Shown piece by piece: positions 56,101-64,000 of a stretch of 64,000 nt of DNA; the stretch's first letter is position 1; each line of letters starts with the position of its first letter. Made by a program: the position numbers and the translations under genes. The DNA lies in contig JAKOGI010000001.1 of assembly GCA_029747015.1 (NCBI GenBank), positions 3,723,501 to 3,787,500 of the forward strand, given 5' to 3'. The stretch is from Carnegiea gigantea. Taxonomy: Eukaryota > Streptophyta > Magnoliopsida > Caryophyllales > Cactaceae. Under the pieces are notes generated by a model. That model was not told where the DNA came from and made no database searches. It was given only the letters and a program-made list of their open reading frames with translations.

Positions 56101-59100
56101 GGAGTTCAGCCTACATTTGGCTATGAGGGGGATCCTATGAGGCTACTTTTCTCTAAATCAGCTAGCCCTCATCACGGTTTTGCTGCATACTACTCATTTG
56201 TGGAGAAGATATTCGGGGCTGATGCTGTTCTTCATTTTGGAACTCATGGGTCACTTGAATTTATGCCTGGCAAACAGGTGGGCATGAGCGATGTATGTTA
56301 CCCCGACAGTCTCATTGGTAACATTCCTAATATCTACTACTATGCTGCCAATAACCCATCTGAAGCTACAGTAGCTAAACGTCGTAGCTACGCCAACACC
56401 ATCAGCTATTTGACCCCTCCAGCGGAGAATGCCGGGCTTTACAAGGGACTCAAACAGCTAAGTGAGCTCATTTCCTCTTACCAATCCCTCAAAGACACTG
56501 GACGGGGTCCACAGATTGTGAACTCCATCATCAGCACAGCCAGGCAATGCAACCTGGATAAAGATGTGGATCTTCCAGAGGAAGGAGTGGAAATCTCTGC
56601 AAAAGAACGAGACCTTGTGGTTGGAAAAGTATACTCCAAGCTCATGGAGATTGAGTCCCGGCTTTTACCTTGTGGGCTCCATGTGATTGGCGAGCCGCCT
56701 TCTGCTATGGAAGCAATAGCCACTTTGGTTAACATTGCTGCCTTGGACCGTCCTGAGGAAGGCATTTCATCCCTTCCATCCATACTGGCTGAGACCGTTG
56801 GAAGGAGCATAGAGGATGTCTACAGAGGAAATGACAAGGGGATCTTAAAGGATGTTGAGTTGCTTAGGCAAATCACTGAGGCATCACGTGGGGCGATCAC
56901 AGCTTTTGTTCAGAGAACAACTAACGAGAAGGGTCAAGTTGTTAATGTCAATGACAGGTTGACCTCAATCCTTGGGTTTGGATTTAATGAACCTTGGGTA
57001 CAGTACTTGTCCGACACTAAATTCTCCAGAGCTGATAGAGAAAAACTCAGGGTCTTGTTTGCCTTCTTAGGAGAGTGTTTGAAGTTGATTGTTGCTGATA
57101 ATGAGTTGGGAAGTTTGAAACAAGCTTTAGAGGGCAAGTACGTGGAGCCTGGTCCTGGTGGTGACCCAATTAGGAACCCAAAAGTCTTGCCCACAGGGAA
57201 AAACATCCATGCCTTGGACCCACAAGCCATTCCTACAACTGCAGCTATGCAGAGTGCAAAGATTGTAGTTGACAGGTTGCTCGTGCGTCAGAAGGCCGAC
57301 AATGGAGGGAAGTACCCTGAAACAGTTGCTCTTGTTTTGTGGGGAACTGATAACATCAAGACTTATGGAGAGTCACTGGCTCAGGTTCTATGGATGATCG
57401 GTGTTAGGCCTGTTGCTGATACCTTCGGAAGAGTCAACAGGGTAGAGACAGTTAGTCTGGAGGAACTTGGAAGGCCTAGAATCGATGTTGTTGTCAACTG
57501 CTCAGGAGTCTTCAGAGACCTTTTCATCAACCAGGTACTGCTTTTGTTGTCTTGAGAATCTCATAATGCACAAGTTCGTATAATCCAAGTTTAAAAGTAA
57601 TGGTTCCTATCCTGTAATGAGACTGCTTGAGGTTGATAAAAATTTAGATAATGAGAAGTATGAAAAAGAGTGAATTCATGAGGTCTGGAAACGCGGATGT
57701 GTTAGAATGAGTGAATTTAAAACGATTGTTGTTTGGTCTTTAAAAGGAAGAGAAGATGTACAATTGTAAATGGATTTGCTTAAGTTATAAGCGGTTCCCA
57801 CATTTTTCTGAAATCCTCCCATCTTTTATGAGTAAAATTATGAAAAATTTGTGGGAAAACTATTTAAAAGGTTTGCTTAATTTTCCACAATCTGATTTAC
57901 GATATTCTATTGGCTTGAGTTTCTTGTAAAATGCAATGCCAGACTTCCTCAATTTGCCTCGGTGTTGAACTAAGCTAAATTCTTTTATCTATTCACCAGA
58001 TGAACCTTCTTGATCGGGCAATCAAGATGGTGGCTGAGCTTGATGAGCCAGAGGACCAGAACTATGTGAGGAAGCATGCACTTGAACAAGCAAAAACTCT
58101 TGGAGTTGATGTTAGAGAGGCTGCAACAAGGGTTTTCTCCAATGCCTCAGGATCCTACTCGTCGAACGTCAACCTTGCTGTTGAGAACTCCTCGTGGAAT
58201 GATGAGAAGCAGCTCCAAGACATGTACTTGAGCAGGAAATCATTTGCCTTTGACTGTGATGCACCTGGTGCAGGCATGACCGAAAAAAGGAAGGTGTTTG
58301 AAATGGCTCTAGCCACAGCTGATGCCACCTTCCAAAACCTAGATTCATCTGAGATCTCTCTCACTGATGTTAGCCACTACTTTGATTCCGACCCCACAAA
58401 CCTGGTGCAGGGACTCAGGAAGGATGGGAAGAAGCCGAATGCTTACATAGCCGACACTACAACGGCAAATGCCCAGGTGATTATGGTTCCATCTTTATGA
58501 TCTGGTTCAGGTCATTCGCTAGATTAAAAACACCACGTTAAGCACACACCAACTCCTTTGATATACTTTTTTAGGGGGTTGGGGGCAGCGTGTTGGTTGT
58601 TTGTGCCTTTTTTTTCTTTTTTTTTCCCGGGGGGAGGGGGGTTATCAAGGCTGCTCCGTCATGGGCTCATGGCTTTGCAGGATTGAGTTAGTTGGGAAGC
58701 AAAGTTCACTTAATGGTTGATAGGACTCAATGTCTGTAGTGTTAGACAATGACAAAAAAAAGGGACCCCATTCAGCATTCTAGGATCACAGTAGCTGTCA
58801 TGGTATAACATAGCATTGAAGTATGGGCTAAAAGTCTAAAACCATGTTTGGTTGACATAGGATGTATAACTTTCAAAGTGTCATGTCCTAGAATTGGCTT
58901 TCCTATGGGATGCTAGAGAGAACTTCTTGGGACTCTAGACTTCCTTAGGGAGCAGCTGGGAACTGAATAAGAGATGCCCCAAAAGCCAGCGAGTTCATCG
59001 ATGTCTAGGTTGTCTATATGCAGAGTTTCGAGGGATAAAAACACTTCTTTCACATTCACATTTTGAAGTAAACTCACCACTCACCAGCCATTGGCTTCAG

Positions 59101-59753
59101 TGGGTTGACCTAAATGAGACATGTTATAAGCAGAACAGCAGGTACAATGTTTGGCCATTATCTATGACCAGAGAATTTGACACTGGAAAGTCTCAGGACT
59201 TCTCAAAAAATTTCAGAACTGTTCTCTCCCAAACTTCAAGAAAATATTTGAAGGGGAGTTGGACTAGAAGTTGCCTGACGAGAAGAAATGAATGAAATCA
59301 GCGGGGAGCTATCTGTTCGAAAACCTTAGATGCCTATACTCCCACTTAATGATAAAAAAATGTAACTTGCTGCAGGTTCGTACCCTGTCTGAGACTGTTC
59401 GGTTAGATGCACGAACAAAGCTGCTGAACCCCAAGTGGTACGAAGGAATGCTTTCTACTGGATATGAGGGTGTCCGTGAGATTGAGAAGCGGCTGACCAA
59501 CACTGTTGGATGGAGTGCAACCTCAGGTCAAGTGGACAACTGGGTGTACGAAGAGGCCAACACAACATTCATCAAAGATGAAGAGATGTTGAAGAGGCTG
59601 ATGAACTCCAACCCCAACTCTTTCAGAAAGTTGGTCCAGACATTCCTCGAGGCCAATGGAAGAGGTTACTGGGAAACTTCAGAGGATAACATTGAGAAGT
59701 TAAGGCAGTTGTACTCTGAAGTTGAAGACAAGATTGAAGGAATTGACAGGTAA
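53180..59753 (+). CDS. CHLH: Magnesium-chelatase subunit H, chloroplastic
   Basis: Five exons: 53180-54590, 55022-55104, 55732-57534, 58000-58476, 59376-59753; 1384 codons with the stop (1383 aa), in line with plant CHLH/GUN5. CHLH binds protoporphyrin IX and, with the CHLI and CHLD AAA+ subunits, inserts Mg2+ in the first committed step of chlorophyll synthesis; it is also tied to plastid-nucleus signalling. The N-terminus ([15 protein letters not shown], then Ser/Lys/Arg-rich to about residue 50) is a plausible transit peptide. Family blocks are intact: [165 protein letters not shown], and C-terminal [10 protein letters not shown]. Exon 1 joins exon 2 in frame only with a GC donor (ACTG|GCAAGT). 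The other introns are GT-AG. Confidence 0.96.
54665..54792. repeat. 64-bp tandem duplication in CHLH intron 1
   Basis: A unit starting GATCATAGCGTGTGAACATT at 54665 is repeated at 54729 with only a couple of substitutions, shortly after the exon 1 donor. Confidence 0.88.
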
Positions 59754-60916
59754 ATACATGTATATAAGTATATTCAAGTATGTGAATATGTGCAAGGAAA
59801 CAAACACTGTTGATCTATTCTGAACCATGTGATGTGGACTCTGAACAAACTGAATACAGGTTTCACTGTATTTTTTTTGTCATTTTTGCTCACATCTAAA
59901 TTTGAATAATCTGAATGTAGATTGGATCCCAATCTTGTGTAACTGCTTCATTTGATTTCTTTCTTTCTTTTTTTTTTTTTAAAACTTCGGTCTGTTTAAT
60001 ACACTGCCTTAGGGAATAAAACCAGGCAAAAACAAAAGAATCTGATAACTGAAGTTTCTAATTACATTTCATGATTTAACTTGAACGAGCCGAAGCCAAT
60101 GTGGGCTTACAGTAACAAGCCTTATTTGGATGAGGCAACCCAAATGGAGTGACCTATATGATGACCTGTTTTAAAAATATTCAATATGAAAAATCAGAAC
60201 AAATCCATATAGAAAGCCGCAGAAAGAGGTTTGTTTCGATCACTCGAGTTCTTTACGCCAAAAACAGAGGGGGGGAGGACCCATGATCAGTTTTAAAAAT
60301 TACAATAGCATGCACACAAAAGATCATAAAACAATCTCTTACAAAACAACAGGGTTTGGAAGATTCAAATATAAGTAGTCTTGCCCATACAAATAGAAAG
60401 ATTTGCAGGAAACAATCTTTTATATACTTTTGTGTGAAATTCTATTATTTCCCTCTTTCAGTCACCAAGGGGCTTCCGGGCCAAGAAGAAGTATACTAGT
60501 GTGAAGATCCCCATCCTCCATAACCAGTGGATTGAGGACATGATAAACGACATCCTCTCAGCTCTTAAGCATAGTTCTCAACGCAGAATCCAATGCATTT
60601 CTTTTTGCTAGTAATTTCAATACATTTTCCCCTTTTTGTCAACAGAAACTTCATTACAACTTACCTTGCACCTTCGAAAAGGGCATCAGCTGCTGTGTCT
60701 AAAAATGCATGAACTCTGTGACTTCCCTTTGGGGGTCAATGCCCACAAGCTCCAAAGATTTTACTTTTGTTGGGGGTGGGGGTTGGACCGTGGGGGAGGG
60801 TTAACATCAGAAATCTGCCGCAAAAACAAAATAAAAAAAGAAAAAGAAAAATTTAAGTTTCCCTTTTTATGCAATGAACAAAATCAGCGTCATATGAATT
60901 AAAGTAGCCTCAAATA
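59754..60916. other. CHLH 3' flank and intergenic sequence
   Basis: 3'UTR and downstream sequence with T-rich runs near 59960-59980; no further gene recognised. Confidence 0.45.
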
Positions 60917-63900
60917 TATTGGAATTTTCCAAGAATAAAATAAAAGTGGCAGATTTTCTAGTGCTTATCCGAAAAGGTGGATTAGCATGGTGCCTCTTCA
61001 AGTTTACCCGCCTTATCCAATCCAGTTCGTGAAAAGGTGAATAAGCAAGGTACCTTTTCAAGTTTAACCCTCGTTAACTTCTATCCTATCCTTTGTAGTG
61101 CTTCTTGGCATGGTGCCTTTTGGCATGGTACCTTTTCCTATTCTTTGTGGTGCCTCTTGGTATAGTGCCTTTTGGCATGTTATAAAAGTCATGGATAAGG
61201 AGAAGAGAAATATATAGGATATGATAATAAGATGGGAATAAGGTGTGCAAAAATACATTCTTATGAATTACTTTCCCATGGTTCAAACTCGAGAAAACAT
61301 GAACATGTACACTTGTTTATCAGCGTTTTATCCTGAAAACTATTTGTGGTATACAGCAAATAAGTTTTACGGAAAGTGATATCGTTCACGACTCGTTGAT
61401 ATATCCGGTACCACAAAGTTGATCTGAATCCCTTTCCCCAACAATCGTAAGACTTATTTTGGTGGCAACGATTCGTGAGATGACATCTAACTTTTCAGAA
61501 GTGGGATAAGTTCGCAAGTGTTGAATTTAGAAAAGATCATAGTCTTCATCTCGGATGATCAAGTATTTATGGGTAGTAATGCAAAGGCCATGCCGTATCT
61601 GAAGTTACCCATATGGTGGAAGTTAAGATAAGTACTTTTCTTATAATTTATGGGTAGCCGTATTCATTTATATGCATGCAGTTGTTTAACAGTATTCATT
61701 GTCTAATTCGTGTTTTTGTAAAATTTTGACAATGGCATGCATTTAAGTTGGTAAGATATTATCATGGAATATTATGAGAAATTTGAATAAAATATGTTTT
61801 GTAATGCATTTTGCAAAGTGGATAGCACATGCATGCATGCCGGTATACGCCACCTTCGCTTAGTTAGACTTCTACATGAATGTTGATCAATATTTTGTCA
61901 TGTAGTGTGTCTAAAGTTTTGATGCCCTTGCCGTTGTTAAGATTGATTATATTTAGAATGTTGATCTCATGCATTGATATGCATGGTCTTAAAAGGCCAA
62001 ATGAAAGTTGAAAGTTGGCAGTCAAAATTTGCAATATCTTTTGGTTAAATGTCTTATACACGGATTTGATCATGTCCAAAATTGTGAGTATCAATTTGGT
62101 TCTTTGATCATGTATAAGTTATTAAGATAAATTATAAGGTGCAATAGACTTATGCTTGGGCGAATAATTTCAGTTTGAATCACATTTTGTGATGGTATGA
62201 TGAAATGTCATTTTGATCATGCCGATTATAAATTAAACATAAGTATTAAAGTGAGTATTTTGTTATGTAAGATTGATGCTTATCAGGAACTGTTTATTTA
62301 AGATGGTAATGTGGGTATTTGTGATCACTTATTATGTGATGTTTCAAATAGGCATGTTATTTTATCCTCAGCTTGGGTTTAAAGTTTGCCTTTGTAAATT
62401 AAGTCACATAAAGTTATGGCTAAAACTTAAAAGTGTGATTTGGTATTTATTGGTTATAAAGAAATGTACATGGATATATATGTGTTTTAGATAGCATGAT
62501 TATATAGTGTATGCCAAAATTAATATGATAATTTAATCATATGTGAGTTTATAAGATAATCTATGAGGTAGGCATAGATTATGGAGGAAAATCCTCAATT
62601 TAAAAGGTGCAGTGTAGATATGTGCATGATTATAAAATTATATGTGTGGGAATATGATTTCCATGAAAAGTTAAATTTTTGATTTGTAAGCATAACCATG
62701 TAAAGAATCCAAATTTATTGGATTAAATTATGGTTATAGGTATGATATTTTTATCATATATAAGTTGGAAATTGAATATAATTTCCATGAAAACCAAAAT
62801 ATTTGGTTTTGTAGGTATGCATAAGTTGGAAAGATAATTTCCATGAAAACCGAGGTAATTTTTTGGTTTTATAAGCATTATTTTTGTGGATTAAATTATA
62901 ACCATATGAATAATCTATAAGAATTGGATAAAGGTTATGGTTATGAATATTAGCAACTTTGTAAATCTTGTGGGCCCAAATATTGAGATTTACAAGGGGA
63001 CGTCGTATTAAAATTCAAATTTATATGGATCCATTTTAAAAGTATATATGCGATTTAGTGTGATTTTACTCATGGCTTGTAATACGATGGTTTAATCGTA
63101 TTAATGGCGGGGGTATAATTTCTTGAGAATTCAAAATGTTCTACAGTACTAATTAGTCTAGATAGATCTGATTATGATCATGATGTATTCAAGGTCATGA
63201 AATGATATGTATATATCTATTGACCTTGAATGTTGTATAAGCATTGACTAGTTCGAATTGATTTGAGCATGACTATCATATATTTAAGGTCATGGAATGA
63301 TATGTTTTTTATCTAGTGACCTTAGTAATGGGGATGGGTAAGTGCCGGTTATCTAATCACCAATGATAGGCACCCAACTCATACTTGGTGAAATGTCAAG
63401 TCTTGAGTACAATGCGGTCGAGCTTATCATATGGATGGTTGCAAGCACTATTATGTTTATCCTCCATCCCAAAGTTTAAGTGCTTGAAATTACCCGTATG
63501 TAAGGAAAAGGATGAGCGAAAGCTCTTAATAGACTCTTCAACGATAAAGTTGGTATGCCATAATATACGGGGGCATGTGCTTGAAAGAGTATAAGGAGTC
63601 TACCTATGTAAGTGTGAAGTGTGGCCGCTTCGAGAGCCAAATGGGGCATGGCTTGGTACACTCACTAAGGATATGGACACATGGCCCTAAATTGTGTCAA
63701 AATTCTAAGTGTATTTTGAGGTTTATGTGTGAGGTATATCCAATTAGTCAAAAAGGATGTATAGTTCAAAGACTTGTCTACTATTACATTCAGACTAATT
63801 GAAATTATGTCCACTAAGTAAAAGTTCAAATCGCAAGATACTTTCATGATGCATAAATCTCTTTGTGTTCTCGGTTGTGATTGTGTATTTGCTGAAATAG

Positions 63901-64000
63901 CGAGGGTTTGTGCTATATCTTGGAAAAGGCGGGGGATTATTGGAATTTTCCAAGAATAAAATAAAAGTGGCAGATTTTCTAGTGCTTATCCGAAAAGGTG
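60917..64000 (+). mobile_element. LTR retrotransposon without coding capacity, cut by the window end
   Basis: The 63 bases at 60917-60979 recur identically at 63938-64000, the end of the window, in direct orientation. The second copy is preceded by a purine tract (AAAGGCGGGGGA at about 63925-63936), as expected for a 3' LTR. About 3 kb lies between the two starts and contains no recognisable gag or pol frame. The 5' LTR end and primer site could not be located, so the LTR length is unknown. Confidence 0.7.
62640..62885. repeat. Imperfect repeats with AATTTCCATGAAAA cores
   Basis: Three similar blocks (near 62655, 62783 and 62837) share a TTTCCATGAAAA core followed by a TTTGGTTTTRTARGYAT-type stretch. 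They lie inside the terminal LTR element. Confidence 0.6.

Noticed and set aside
1..64000. CRISPR arrays, operons, bacterial or organellar gene clusters
   Set aside because: Spliced plant nuclear genes and plant retroelements throughout; no direct-repeat/spacer array and no polycistronic layout.

Overview
This is a nuclear segment of a flowering plant, most likely a eudicot. The evidence is intron-bearing plant genes with GT-AG splicing, a chloroplast-targeted magnesium-chelatase H subunit, Copia and Ty3-type LTR retrotransposons primed by initiator tRNA-Met, hAT-like non-autonomous elements, and SINE-like fragments. I cannot name the species from sequence alone.

Layout. (1) 1-17.5 kb is gene-rich: a PHLOEM PROTEIN 2-LIKE A10 family gene (+), a broken ALG13 copy (-), a conserved gene of unknown function (+), and CTU2/NCS2, a tRNA 2-thiolation subunit with seven coding exons (-). 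(2) 17.5-35.6 kb is repeat territory. It is dominated by one 14-kb block, 19357-33372, flanked by a 5-bp target-site duplication (CAGAT). The block is a tandem LTR-internal-LTR-internal-LTR array of a non-autonomous retroelement whose LTR (3.16 kb) is far longer than its internal region (222 bp). Two of the three LTRs carry an inverted, internally deleted LTR at the same site. (3) 35.6-43.05 kb holds RRP43, an exosome ring subunit with eight coding exons (+). (4) 43-52.4 kb is a nest of transposons: SINE-like pieces, an old Copia gag relic split by a hAT-like element and by a younger, nearly complete Copia element whose long frame is broken only by two TGA codons at usual Trp positions. (5) 53.18-59.75 kb is CHLH (five exons, 1383 aa), whose first intron appears to use a GC donor. 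(6) 60.9 kb to the end is a further LTR element cut off by the window end.

The most unusual observations are these. CTU2 and RRP43, divergent and 18 kb apart, share a homologous 5' leader of about 0.85 kb (leader exon plus 5'UTR intron) in inverted orientation, so two unrelated housekeeping genes appear to carry the same upstream cassette. The tandem LTR array has a readable history: inverted insertion, unequal recombination, then a microhomology deletion. The LTR also contains imperfect repeats with a period of about 172 bp.

Exon boundaries were worked out by hand from reading frame, splice consensus and remembered family sequence. No alignment, expression or database search was run.
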